Shown here piece after piece: positions 46,101 through 56,322 of a stretch of DNA of 64,000 nt. The DNA is from Nesterenkonia aurantiaca. Lineage in GTDB: Bacteria; Actinomycetota; Actinomycetes; Actinomycetales; Micrococcaceae. The notes under the pieces were generated by a model. It did no database searches. It saw only the letters and a program-made list of their open reading frames with translations, and was not told the origin of the DNA. Where the stretch lies: positions 1 to 64,000 of the forward strand of contig NZ_SOAN01000007.1 in the NCBI RefSeq assembly GCF_004364585.1, in the 5' to 3' direction. The first letter of the stretch is position 1; the number at the start of each line of letters is the position of its first letter. The translations under genes were made by a program, and so were the position numbers.

Positions 46101-47972
46101 CTAGAGGCCCAGCTGCGCCTCGAAGTTGCCCTCTTCCAGACGAGCCTTCAGCGTCTGCATGAAACGACCGGCGTCGGCGCCGTCGACCAGTCGGTGATCG
46201 TAGGTCAGCGAGAGGTACATCATGTGCCGGATGCCGATGGAGTCGTTGCCGTCACCGTCGGTCACCACCATCGGGCGCTTGACGATGGTTCCGGTGCCCA
46301 GGATCGCGACCTGCGGCTGGTTGATGATCGGAGTGTCGAACAGGGCCCCGACCGAGCCGAAGTTCGTGATCGTGAAGGTGCCTCCGGAGAGCTCTCCCGG
46401 ACCGATCTTGGACTGGCGGGTCCGCTCGGCCACATCGGCGATCTTCTTCGAGAGCCCGGCGATGCTGAGATCTCCGGCGTCATTGATCACCGGCACCAGC
46501 AGGCCCTTTTCGGTGTCCACGGCCAGCGCGAGGTGCTCGCTGTCATGGTAGGTGATCTGCTGGTTGGCCTCGTCGTATTCGGCGTTGAGCTTGGGGTGCT
46601 GCTTCAGCGCCTCGGTGACGGCGGTGCCGATGAAGGGCAGGTAGGTGAGGTTCACCCCGTTCTGCTCCTTGAAGGAGGCCTTGGCCTTCGCGCGCAGGTT
46701 CACGATCCGGGTCATGTCGATCTCGTGGACCTGGGTCAGCTGCGCGGAGATGTCCAGCGACTCGTTCATCCGCTGGGCGATCACCTGGCGGATCCGTGGA
46801 GCCTTCTCGGTGGAGCCGCGCTTGGTCTTGTCCACCTCGACCTTTGGTGCGGACTTCGCGGCTGCGGGAGCCTCGGCGGGGGCCTCGGGCTGGGCCTGGG
46901 ACTTGCTCGCCTCAGCGGCGTCGACCACGTCCTGCTTGCGGATGCGTCCACCGACCCCGGTGCCCTTGACCTCGGCCAGGTCCACGCCCTCGTTCTTGGC
47001 CAGACGGCGCACCAGCGGAGTCACGTAACCCTCGGCGGAGGAGTCCGAGGACTCGCTCTTGGGCTCGGCCTTGGACTCGGACTTCTGTTCGCTCTGAGCC
47101 GGGGCCTCCTGTTTGGTCCGCTCCTGGGGGGCGGGCTCCTGCTCCGGCTCCGACTGTTCTGGCTCGGACTGCTTCGGTGTGGACTCCTCGGTGGCCGGCT
47201 CGGTCGCCTGCTCCTCGGCTTCGGCGTCCTGCTCCTGCTCGGCGTCGGCGGAGTCGGAGGACCCACCCGAACCTGAAGCTGCGCCGGACCCGGATCCCAC
47301 GAGGGCCAGGACCGCGCCGACCTCGATGGTCTCGTCCTCGGAGACCTTGATCTCCTGGATGGTGCCGGCCACGGGGGAGGGGACCTCGGTGTCGACCTTG
47401 TCGGTGGAGACCTCCAGCAGCGGCTGGTCGACCTCGACGGTGTCGCCGACCTCGACGAGCCACCGGGTCACGGTGCCCTCGGTGACGGATTCGCCCAGCG
47501 CCGGGAGGGTGACCTCCTGGGTCTCGCCGCCGCCCTCGGAGGGTGCGTCGGTGGACTCGTCGGAGGACTCGGGAGCGGACTCCTCGGAGGTGTTCTCCTC
47601 GGCAGCCTGCTCGGTGGCCTCGGGCTGCGCAGCCTCGGTGGCAGCATCCTCGACCTCTTCGGCCTCGTCGCTGGACTCCTCCGGCTCGGCCGGGGCAGAC
47701 TCACCGGAGTCGCCCGAGGAGTCGGAGTCCCCGGAGCCGTCGCCGATCCGCACCAGCGGGGCCCCTACTTCAATGGTCTCGTCCTCGGCGACCAGGAGCT
47801 CCTCGATGGTGCCGGCGGCCGGGGAGGGAACCTCGGTGTCGACCTTGTCGGTGGAGACCTCCAGCAGCGGCTGGTCGACCTCGACGGTGTCACCGACCTC
47901 GACGAGCCAGCGGGTCACGGTGCCTTCGGTGACTGACTCACCTAGGGCTGGAAGGTTCACGGTTTCAGACAT
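46101..47972 (-). CDS. sucB: Dihydrolipoamide acyltransferase E2 (2-oxoglutarate dehydrogenase complex)
   Basis: Core E2 component. 623 residues: two N-terminal lipoyl domains (about 1-80 and 150-230), each with the lipoylated lysine in [12 protein letters not shown]; acidic Glu/Ser/Ala-rich linkers; a peripheral subunit-binding domain ([21 protein letters not shown], about 318-350); and a catalytic domain ending with [15 protein letters not shown] (active-site His and Asp). Actinobacterial proteins annotated SucB act as E2 for pyruvate dehydrogenase as well, so the substrate is not certain. ATG at 47972 after AGGAG. lpdA lies just upstream on the same strand. Confidence 0.93.
   Translation of the reverse strand: MSETVNLPALGESVTEGTVTRWLVEVGDTVEVDQPLLEVSTDKVDTEVPSPAAGTIEELLVAEDETIEVGAPLVRIGDGSGDSDSSGDSGESAPAEPEESSDEAEEVEDAATEAAQPEATEQAAEENTSEESAPESSDESTDAPSEGGGETQEVTLPALGESVTEGTVTRWLVEVGDTVEVDQPLLEVSTDKVDTEVPSPVAGTIQEIKVSEDETIEVGAVLALVGSGSGAASGSGGSSDSADAEQEQDAEAEEQATEPATEESTPKQSEPEQSEPEQEPAPQERTKQEAPAQSEQKSESKAEPKSESSDSSAEGYVTPLVRRLAKNEGVDLAEVKGTGVGGRIRKQDVVDAAEASKSQAQPEAPAEAPAAAKSAPKVEVDKTKRGSTEKAPRIRQVIAQRMNESLDISAQLTQVHEIDMTRIVNLRAKAKASFKEQNGVNLTYLPFIGTAVTEALKQHPKLNAEYDEANQQITYHDSEHLALAVDTEKGLLVPVINDAGDLSIAGLSKKIADVAERTRQSKIGPGELSGGTFTITNFGSVGALFDTPIINQPQVAILGTGTIVKRPMVVTDGDGNDSIGIRHMMYLSLTYDHRLVDGADAGRFMQTLKARLEEGNFEAQLGL
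47361..47504. repeat. Direct repeat, copy 1 (second lipoyl domain of sucB)
   Basis: About 144 bp that recur at 47808-47951 with an offset of 447 bp (149 codons). A run of about 60 bases around the lipoyl-lysine codon is identical between copies. Confidence 0.85.
47808..47951. repeat. Direct repeat, copy 2 (first lipoyl domain of sucB)
   Basis: Partner of the copy at 47361-47504. It differs by only a few, mostly third-position, bases, closer than expected for an old domain duplication. Confidence 0.85.
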
Positions 47973-48076
47973 GGTGTCCGACTCCTACTCTCAAAGTTCG
48001 ACGCAGCCTCACGGCTGGAACATTTATCTCAACGGGCGGTTCTGGAAAGTGGCCCCGGGAATCCGGGATATGCGGG

Positions 48077-49450
48077 TCAGCCGTGCAGCGGGTGGCCGAA
48101 GAGCGCCATCGCGGCCTCGCCCATGGCTTCGTTCTGCGTGGGGTGCGCGTGGAGCAGGGTCGCGACGTCCTCGGGGTAGGCCTCCCAGTTCACGATCAGC
48201 TGGGCCTCGCCCACCTGCTCGCCGATGCGGGTGCCGATGCCGTGGACTCCGACGATCGGGCCGCCCTTGACGCCGACCATCTTGATCAGGCCGCCGGTGC
48301 CCAGGATGGAGGACTTGCCGTTGCCCGCGAGGTTGTACTCGGTGATCTCGATCTGGTCCTTGCCGTACTTCTCCTCGGCGGCGGGCTGGGTGTAGCCCAC
48401 GGACATGATCTCTGGCTCGCAGTAGGTGACCTTGGGAATGTTGATGTCCTCGACGACGACCGGATTGTTGCCCGCGATCTCCTCGGCGACGAAGATTCCC
48501 TGCTGGTAGCCGCGGTGGGCCAGCTGCAGACCTGGGACGATGTCGCCGATCGCGAAGATGTTGCCGACTCCGGTGTGCAGCCGCTCGTCGGTGATCACGA
48601 AGCCGCGGTCCAGGGTGATCCCGGCGTCTTCGAAGCCGAAGCCTTCTGTGACGGGTCCGCGGCCCACGGCGACCAGGCAGATCTCGGCCTCGAAGGTCTT
48701 GCCGTCTTCGAGGGTGACCTTGACGCCGTCTTCGGTCTCCTTGACCTCGTTGAAGAAGGTGCCGGTGTTGAAGGTGATCCCGCGCTTCTTGAAGGTGCGC
48801 TCAAGCTGCTTGATGATCGCAGGATCCTCGTTGGGCACCAGCGAGGGAAGACCCTCGATGATGCTGACCTCGGTGCCGAAGGAGGTCCATGCCGAAGCGA
48901 ACTCGCAGCCGATCACGCCGCCGCCGAGCACGATGGCCGACTTCGGGGTGTAGTCCAGCTCGAGGGCTTCGGTGGAGGTGATGATCTTCTTGCTCAGCGG
49001 CAGCCCGAAGGTCTTCGAGGTCGAGCCGGTGGCCAGCACGATGTTCTTGCCGGTGTAGCGGGTGCCGTCGACCTCGATCTCGTTCTCCGAGACCAGCTTG
49101 CCCTCGCCGGAGATCACGGTGACCTTGCGCATCTTCAGCAGACCGGTCAGACCCTTGTACTTGCCGGCGACGATGCCGTCCTTGTACTCGCGGACCTTGG
49201 CCATGTCCACGCCTTCGAAGTTCATCTTCACGCCGTACTTCTCAGACGTCCGCGCCTCATCGGCGAGCTCGGCGGAGTGCAGGTACGCCTTGGTCGGGAT
49301 GCAGCCCCAGTGCAGGCAGGTCCCGCCCAGCTTGTCCTTCTCGATGAGGCCCACGGTGAGTCCGTGCTGGACTGAGCGAAGCGCTGCGGCATAGCCGGCG
49401 CTGCCCCCTCCAAGGACGAGTACGTCGAATTCCTGAGGCTGGTCGGCCAC
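48077..49450 (-). CDS. lpdA: Dihydrolipoyl dehydrogenase (E3)
   Basis: Re-oxidises dihydrolipoyl groups with NAD+. 457 residues: FAD-binding VLGGGSAGYAAALR, redox disulfide Cys45/Cys50 in GGTCLHWGCIPTK, NAD-binding VLGGGVIGCEFAS, second FAD motif VGNIFAIGDI, and the C-terminal active-site HAHPTQNEAMGEA. Start GTG at 49450 with GGGAG upstream. It is followed by sucB after 104 bp. Confidence 0.96.
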   Translation of the reverse strand: MADQPQEFDVLVLGGGSAGYAAALRSVQHGLTVGLIEKDKLGGTCLHWGCIPTKAYLHSAELADEARTSEKYGVKMNFEGVDMAKVREYKDGIVAGKYKGLTGLLKMRKVTVISGEGKLVSENEIEVDGTRYTGKNIVLATGSTSKTFGLPLSKKIITSTEALELDYTPKSAIVLGGGVIGCEFASAWTSFGTEVSIIEGLPSLVPNEDPAIIKQLERTFKKRGITFNTGTFFNEVKETEDGVKVTLEDGKTFEAEICLVAVGRGPVTEGFGFEDAGITLDRGFVITDERLHTGVGNIFAIGDIVPGLQLAHRGYQQGIFVAEEIAGNNPVVVEDINIPKVTYCEPEIMSVGYTQPAAEEKYGKDQIEITEYNLAGNGKSSILGTGGLIKMVGVKGGPIVGVHGIGTRIGEQVGEAQLIVNWEAYPEDVATLLHAHPTQNEAMGEAAMALFGHPLHG

Positions 49451-49504
49451 GGTCGTTGCTCCCTTGCATTGGGTGAGACGTGAAGATCATGATTCGGTCT
49501 GAGT

Positions 49505-49542
49505 CGGCTCCCCGGCGGGCCGTGGGGCGCGTCGGGGAGCCG
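49505..49542 (-). terminator. Terminator behind pepA
   Basis: CGGCTCCCC (49505-49513) pairs with GGGGAGCCG (49534-49542) in the gap between pepA and lpdA, both on the minus strand. Confidence 0.65.
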
Positions 49543-49600
49543 TTCCCAGGGTGTTTCCTGCGGTCAGCCTATCGCTTGTGCGCAGGCATCAGCCACTGGA

Positions 49601-51190
49601 TCAGCGGCTCAGGCCCTCGAGGTAGCTGATCAAGGTGCGGACCATCACGCCGGTGCCCGATTTCGGGGTGTATCCGTAGGCGCCCTTCTCGTTGAACGCC
49701 GGACCGGCGATGTCCAGGTGCGCCCACGGGATGCGGGAGGTCTCGGGGTCCAGCGGGTCAGCCGCGGCGCCGGTGCGGTCTCCGACGAACTCGCGCAGGA
49801 AGGCCGCGGCGTTCATCATGCCGCCGAAGCGGTCGCCGAGGTTCGTGAGATCGGCGACCTCCGAGTCGAACCCGGAGCGACCCTCCTCGAGGATCGGCAT
49901 CGGCCAGAGGCTCTCGCCAGCCGCCTTCGAGGCCATCACCAGGGCTTCACGCAGCTCCTCATTGCCCATCACGCCGGAGGTGCGCGTACCCAGGGCGATC
50001 ATCTGCGCCCCGGTGAGCGTGGCCACGTCGATGATCGCGTCGGGCTGCTCGGCGGAGGCCGCGACGAGACCGTCGGCCAGGACCAGTCGACCCTCGGCGT
50101 CGGTGTTGAGCACCTCCACGGTCTTGCCGCCGTGGATGGTGATGACGTCCTCGGGACGCTGCGCGGTGTCGGAGGGCATGTTCTCGGCCAGGCACAGCCA
50201 GCCGGTGACCTTGACCGGCAGGTTGAGGTCCGCAACCGCCCGGACGACGGCGGCCACCGTAGCGGCGCCGCCCATGTCCAGCTTCATAGTGGTCATCGCG
50301 GCGGCAGGCTTCAGCGAGAGCCCGCCGGAGTCGAACGTGATGCCCTTGCCGACCAGCGCGATGTGCGCCACCGGCTTGGCGGGGGAGTGCTCCATGCGGA
50401 CCAGCCGGGGCTTGCGGGAGGATCCGGCACCGACGCCGAGGATGCCGCCGAAGCCGTCGCGGGCCAGTTCCTTCTCGCCCCAGACCTTGATCTTGAGCTT
50501 GGCCGCCCGCGCGGTGCCGCCCTGCTGGGCCGGCGCCTTGGTGCGCTCACCGAGCGTGGAGACCACCTCGGCGAAGCTCTCGGGGTAGAGGTGGCTCGGG
50601 GGAGTGTTCACCAGGTCACGGGTGGCGCGCACCGCGGATCCGACGACGGCAGCCCGGTCGATCGCCGGTCGGGTCTGCTTCTCCTTGAGCGCGGTCAGCA
50701 CCTGGATGTTGCTGACCGGGCTGGAGGTGCGGGCCTCCTCGGAGCTGCGGAAGTGGTTGAAGGAGTAGGCGCCGATCGCGGCCCCCTCTGCGATGGCTCC
50801 GACCTGTTCCACCGAGGCCGCAGGCAGCGCCAGCGCCACGGACCCGATGCTGCCGAGCTGACGCACCGCGGAGCCGGCGGCACGACGTAGCGCCTCCAGG
50901 CTGATTCCGCCGGTGACCTCACCCGTCAGCGGTCCCACACCGATGAGCACCAACGTCTCGGAGGCGAAGCCGTCCATCCCGGGCAGACGCAGCAGCTGAT
51001 CCGCTGCTCCGGTGGCACCAAGGGCCTTCAGCGAGTCTGCGACGCCCTTGGCGGCGTCGTCGGCCAGCGGGTTGGGGAGCAGGATCGGACCCTGCGGCCC
51101 CTTGGCGACGCCGAGCACCAGAGCATCGGTGTCGGTCTTCTCAACGGAGGTGGAGACGGCGGAAAGGCTGGGCTGAAAATCGTGGATCAC
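49601..51190 (-). CDS. pepA: Leucyl aminopeptidase (M17)
   Basis: Cytosolic manganese/zinc aminopeptidase that removes N-terminal residues from peptides. 529 residues: variable N-terminal domain, then the catalytic domain with GKGITFDSGGLSLKPAAAMTTMKLDMGGAATV (metal-binding Lys and Asp) and NTDAEGRLVLADGL (catalytic signature). PFLxEFVG-type end motifs are present (AAAFLREFVGDR, WAHLDIAGPAF). Start GTG at 51190. It is divergent from the PAC2 gene. Confidence 0.95.
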   Translation of the reverse strand: MIHDFQPSLSAVSTSVEKTDTDALVLGVAKGPQGPILLPNPLADDAAKGVADSLKALGATGAADQLLRLPGMDGFASETLVLIGVGPLTGEVTGGISLEALRRAAGSAVRQLGSIGSVALALPAASVEQVGAIAEGAAIGAYSFNHFRSSEEARTSSPVSNIQVLTALKEKQTRPAIDRAAVVGSAVRATRDLVNTPPSHLYPESFAEVVSTLGERTKAPAQQGGTARAAKLKIKVWGEKELARDGFGGILGVGAGSSRKPRLVRMEHSPAKPVAHIALVGKGITFDSGGLSLKPAAAMTTMKLDMGGAATVAAVVRAVADLNLPVKVTGWLCLAENMPSDTAQRPEDVITIHGGKTVEVLNTDAEGRLVLADGLVAASAEQPDAIIDVATLTGAQMIALGTRTSGVMGNEELREALVMASKAAGESLWPMPILEEGRSGFDSEVADLTNLGDRFGGMMNAAAFLREFVGDRTGAAADPLDPETSRIPWAHLDIAGPAFNEKGAYGYTPKSGTGVMVRTLISYLEGLSR

Positions 51191-51387
51191 TGTGGTCCTG
51201 TCTGATTCCTGGGGTGTTGGAATCGGTTATGTCGTCGTGGTTCTTCCTGTGTTCGATCCTAACCAACTTCCAGGCGGGAATGCCCGCAGCTGGCATCCTG
51301 TTGTACTGACGACCCTAGGAGTCGGACCGGCGGCGTTTCATAGGCCGGGCCCCGCTCGAACCCCATACCGGAAAGAGGACCCCTCAG

Positions 51388-52599
51388 GTGAAGGACCCCC
51401 TGGATCTGCTGCATGTCCATCCCGCAGCCGATGGAGAAGAGGAGTCGGACTCCTCCATCAACCTCGGCGCCCAGGACGGGCATGAGTCCAGCGTGAGCGC
51501 CGAGGGCGGTGCTCTGGTGCTGCGCGAGGCTGCGCCGCCCGCCGATCGACTGAGCCTGCTGGTCTCCTGGTCCGGCCACACCGACGCCGGGAGCCTGAGC
51601 GAGCAGCTCTCGGAATCCCTGCTCGGCGCGCTGCCCCACCGGCGGCTCGCCAGCTTCGAGGTGGATGAACTCTTCGACTACCGGTCACGGCGACCACAGA
51701 TCACCTTCACCGGCAACCGGTTCAGCAACTTCGAGGCGCCCTCGCTGGAGCTCTACGAGGTGCGCGACGCCCTCGGTCGGCCCTTCCTCTTCCTGACCGG
51801 CGACGAGCCCGACTATCAGTGGGACCGAGTGTCCCAGGCCGTGCTTGCGCTGGTGGAGCGGCTCGATGTGAAGCTCGTCGTGCTGGTGGACGCGCTGGGT
51901 CTGCCGACCCCGCACACCCGCCCGATCGGGGTGACGGCCCACGGCAACCGTCCCGATCTCATCGACGGCATCTCCACCTGGGGGCCCAGCGCGCAGATCG
52001 AGGCCGGACTGAGTCAGTTCCTGGAGCTGCGGGTCGCCGAGGCGGACCGGGACGTAGTGGGCTACACGCTGCATGTCCCGCACTACCTCGCAGGTGGGCG
52101 CTTCCCGCACGTGGCGGTGTCCGCCCTGGAATACGCCGGTGCGGCGCTTGAGCTGATGCTGCCCACCGATGAGCTGCGCGAGTCCTCGCGGATGGTGGAG
52201 CAGGACATCTCCCGGCAGGTGGCGCAGAACACCGAGATCCAGGGCATGGTGGACCGACTCGAGCGCAACTTCGACGAGTACGCCACCCCGCAGCAGCGGT
52301 CGCTGCTGGTCAAGGACGACGACGCCGTGCCCGACGCCGAGGAGCTGGGCGCGGCGGTGGAGGCCTATCTGCGCCACCACGATCCAGCCGCCGACGCCGA
52401 AGCAGCCCGTGCCGCCTCGATCGAGGGCCTGCTCGACGACGCGTCCACGGAGCTCGGGGCGCCATCCCCCGGAGGTGCCGGCCCGGTGGATCCCGGCCCG
52501 GAGGGCGACCATGTGGCACCGGAGAATCCCGGCTCAGCTTCGCGGGAAGACCCACAGGGCCCCGCGGTCGATCCGGAGAATCACGACCGCCCCCAGTAG
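51388..52599 (+). CDS. PAC2-family protein
   Basis: 403 residues. The PAC2 (proteasome-assembly-chaperone-2-like) domain covers about 55-300: LVSWSGHTDAGSLSEQLSESLL, FEVDELFDYRSRRPQITFTGNRF, FLTGDEPDYQWDRV, VDALGLPTPHTRPIGVTAHGN and HVPHYLAGGRFPHVAVSALEYAGAALEL. The function of bacterial members is not established. The C-terminal 90 residues are Pro/Ala/Asp-rich and disordered. Start GTG at 51388 after CTCAGG; its place between pepA and DUF4192/sigA is typical of Micrococcales. Confidence 0.88.
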   Translation: MKDPLDLLHVHPAADGEEESDSSINLGAQDGHESSVSAEGGALVLREAAPPADRLSLLVSWSGHTDAGSLSEQLSESLLGALPHRRLASFEVDELFDYRSRRPQITFTGNRFSNFEAPSLELYEVRDALGRPFLFLTGDEPDYQWDRVSQAVLALVERLDVKLVVLVDALGLPTPHTRPIGVTAHGNRPDLIDGISTWGPSAQIEAGLSQFLELRVAEADRDVVGYTLHVPHYLAGGRFPHVAVSALEYAGAALELMLPTDELRESSRMVEQDISRQVAQNTEIQGMVDRLERNFDEYATPQQRSLLVKDDDAVPDAEELGAAVEAYLRHHDPAADAEAARAASIEGLLDDASTELGAPSPGGAGPVDPGPEGDHVAPENPGSASREDPQGPAVDPENHDRPQ

Positions 52600-52746
52600 C
52601 CGCCGCGCCGCACCGGAGCCCTCCCACGGCGCTGCTCAGGGCCGGGGGTTCTCCACAGCACCGCCGCTGTGGAGCCCGCCCGCGGAGATGTCCACAGTCA
52701 ACCCCGGCAGCGCCCGGGCACCCGGGACTTCAAGCACGCTGGCTCC

Positions 52747-54072
52747 ATGGACGCACACCCGCACGCACGGCATCCGCTTCCCGGCCCAGCCCAGAGCACC
52801 TATGCCTCGGACCCTCCTCCAGGACCGCTCGACATCGCGAACCCTGCAGACTGCCTCGCCCTGGTGCGGCACACCTTCGGGGGGCTGCCGCAGGAATCAC
52901 TCATCGTCATAGGGCTGCTCGACGGCTGCACCGGCGGTCACATGCGGATCGACCTGCAGCCGGCGCTGCAGGAGCCGTTCACCTGCGCCCGGCTGATCGC
53001 GGACTGCCTGGCCGGGGAGGGGTCCTCCCCGGCACCCGAGGCGGCCATGTTGATGCTGATCGGTGACGAGGCTCCTTCGCAGACCCAGGACGAGGCCTGG
53101 CGATGCTGCCTGGAGGCGCTGCGGATCGTGCTCGAGGCCGAGTACTGCGTGCGAATCGTCCAGACCTGGTTCCTCGCCGCCGACCACGTCCGCGACCCGC
53201 TCTGCGCCGACCCAGCCTGCTGCGGGCTGCCGGGCCGTGGCATCGGCGAGCTCCGGATCCCCACCCTGGGAGGCCTCCCGAACGGGCTCCCCGGCCGCGA
53301 GCCTGCGCCGCTGGAGAAGGCAGCCGCCACATTTCTTCAGCGAGCCCCGGTCGCGGACACGAGGGTCGAGGCGCTCCTCGCCGACCTGCGCACGGGCAAC
53401 GCCGCACATCCGCTGCCCGAGCCGCGGCAGCTGCGACATCGGCTCCAAGCCTGGGACCTCGCGCTGGCTCGGGCTGCCGCCGCACCGCAGCAGGGGCGCT
53501 GCATCGATGCCGAGGCCCCGCGCAGCGAGGATCAGACAGCCACTCCCGAGGAGCCCCTCGCTCAGGCTCAGAACCTCATCAAGCTCCTGGAGCAGCTCCA
53601 CACCGGGTTCGAGCGGGATCTGCTGATTCCTCTGGCCACCTTGGGGCTTGATCACGCCATGGCCGGGCTGCGCCACCGGGAGGGCCACCTGGTGTCCCCA
53701 CCTGAACGGGCGGAGGCGGCGATGCTGCAGCGCTATGCGGCGTCGTTCCTCGGCGAGACCCGGTCACGGCCCGACTGGCAACGAGTCGACGGGCTTGAAG
53801 CCGTGCTCAACGCTCTGGTGCCCTACGCCCGAGGCGTCGAACGCGAGCACCTTCTCTGCCTCATGGCGTGGATCGAATGGGCCAGAGGCCGAGGCACCGC
53901 CGCCGGATCCTTCATCGACCGCTGCTTGAGCGAGTTCCCGGACAACGAGCTCAGCCGGATCATCGAGCGGCTGATGCAGCTCAAAGGCGTGTGCCTCTGG
54001 GCCCGGACCAAGCAGCACAGCTGGTCCTGGACCAGGACCACCGGCAGGACCACCGGGCCGAGCCCCGACTAG
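52747..54072 (+). CDS. DUF4192 domain-containing protein
   Basis: 441 residues from the ATG at 52747. DUF4192 marks: IANPADCLALVRHTFGGLPQESLIVIGL, then a middle part with LEAEYCVRIVQTWFLAADHVRDPLCADPACC, and a C-terminal helical region HLLCLMAWIEWARGRGTAAGSFIDRCL that resembles tetratricopeptide-like helices. The family is actinobacterial and uncharacterised. Cysteines at DPACCGLPG could bind metal. Upstream open sequence to 52669 lacks a ribosome binding site. Confidence 0.85.
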   Translation: MDAHPHARHPLPGPAQSTYASDPPPGPLDIANPADCLALVRHTFGGLPQESLIVIGLLDGCTGGHMRIDLQPALQEPFTCARLIADCLAGEGSSPAPEAAMLMLIGDEAPSQTQDEAWRCCLEALRIVLEAEYCVRIVQTWFLAADHVRDPLCADPACCGLPGRGIGELRIPTLGGLPNGLPGREPAPLEKAAATFLQRAPVADTRVEALLADLRTGNAAHPLPEPRQLRHRLQAWDLALARAAAAPQQGRCIDAEAPRSEDQTATPEEPLAQAQNLIKLLEQLHTGFERDLLIPLATLGLDHAMAGLRHREGHLVSPPERAEAAMLQRYAASFLGETRSRPDWQRVDGLEAVLNALVPYARGVEREHLLCLMAWIEWARGRGTAAGSFIDRCLSEFPDNELSRIIERLMQLKGVCLWARTKQHSWSWTRTTGRTTGPSPD

Positions 54073-54092
54073 CCCGGAAAATCTCTCAGATT

Positions 54093-54119
54093 GGGAATGC
54101 GGGCGGAACACGCTATGTT
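54093..54119 (+). promoter_or_regulatory. SigH/SigR-type promoter upstream of sigA
   Basis: GGGAAT (54093-54098), an 18-bp spacer, and GTT (54117-54119) match the GGGAAT-N18-GTT consensus of actinobacterial thiol-oxidative-stress sigma factors (SigR in Streptomyces, SigH in mycobacteria). It lies about 167 bp before the sigA start and immediately after the DUF4192 stop. Streptomyces hrdB, the equivalent of sigA, is known to have a SigR-dependent promoter. Confidence 0.55.
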
Positions 54120-54285
54120 GTCAACCATTGAGACCCTGCAACCATCGTAGGATCCCACCCACCCGAGGGGCTGTTGACAGCTCCTCAGAGGAGTGCGGTT
54201 CCTATTATGGCCTTGACAGGGTCATAGGTGTGTTGACCGACAAGTTCATCGCATCTGCACCATATGTCTAAGTCGGAAGGTCACC

Positions 54286-55746
<1,461 letters not shown>

Positions 55747-55763
55747 GTATCAGCTCCGCTGGC

Positions 55764-55786
55764 GCTCAGCTCCACTGGAGCTGAGC
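55764..55786 (+). terminator. First hairpin after sigA
   Basis: GCTCAGCTCC-ACT-GGAGCTGAGC is a 10-bp stem with a 3-nt loop, starting 18 bp after the sigA stop. A much stronger stem follows at 55820. Confidence 0.6.
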
Positions 55787-55819
55787 CCGGCGAGTTCCCG
55801 CGGAACCTCAGCGGAGACA

Positions 55820-55863
55820 GAAGAAGGGTGCGGACCGGATTTCTCCGGTCCGCACCCTTCTTC
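55820..55863. terminator. Strong bidirectional terminator between sigA and the zinc-ribbon gene
   Basis: A perfect 20-bp stem with a TTTC loop. The left arm starts GAAGAAGGGTGCGG, and the right arm ends CACCCTTCTTC with TTCTTC at the plus-strand end. It serves sigA and the convergent small gene. Confidence 0.9.
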
Positions 55864-55876
55864 GTCTGGTGCTGCG

Positions 55877-56092
55877 CTACTTCGCGGTCGCGAGGCGATC
55901 CGACTCGTCGATCCACTCGACGGTCTTGGGGCGCAGCGAGTTCTCGACCTGCCGGCCGTGGTGATTGCAGAAGAGCAGAACACCGGATGTGAGCGCTGCT
56001 CGCACATACGCCTGCGCTCCACAGCGGTCGCAACGGTCAAGGGCAGTCAAGGTAGTGGGCTGGTTTTCCACGGTGCCAGTTGTGCCGGTCAT
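55877..56092 (-). CDS. Small zinc-ribbon protein (DUF7455-like)
   Basis: 71 residues. CDRCGAQAYVRA and LLFCNHHGR give a CxxC and a CxxH pair, a likely one-zinc ribbon. Small proteins of this form occur next to sigA and parE in many actinobacteria. No function is known. The ATG at 56092 has GAGGAGG upstream. It is divergent from parE and convergent with sigA. Confidence 0.85.
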   Translation of the reverse strand: MTGTTGTVENQPTTLTALDRCDRCGAQAYVRAALTSGVLLFCNHHGRQVENSLRPKTVEWIDESDRLATAK

Positions 56093-56322
56093 GCTCTTCG
56101 CCTCCTCAGGTCAATGCTCCAGAGGTCCTGCAGCCGGGAAGGCCTGACTCAGGATCTCTTGGTGTTCCATAGAACCACGGACTCGGCCGTTTCATTCGCA
56201 GCGGCAGCCATAAACCGCCGTGCTTTCGCTGTGCGCGTACCGACTGCGGCGCTTCTGCGGAGCCCACGGTCCGCCTCGCACTACGATGGCAATGATTCCC
56301 CACCACCACAGGAGGACACTGC

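Noticed and set aside
54174-54208. TTGACA ... TATTAT as a SigA-type promoter for sigA
   Set aside because: The spacer is 23 bp, too long for a normal sigma-70 promoter. The spacer also contains a CTCCT/AGGAG palindrome, which I could not interpret.
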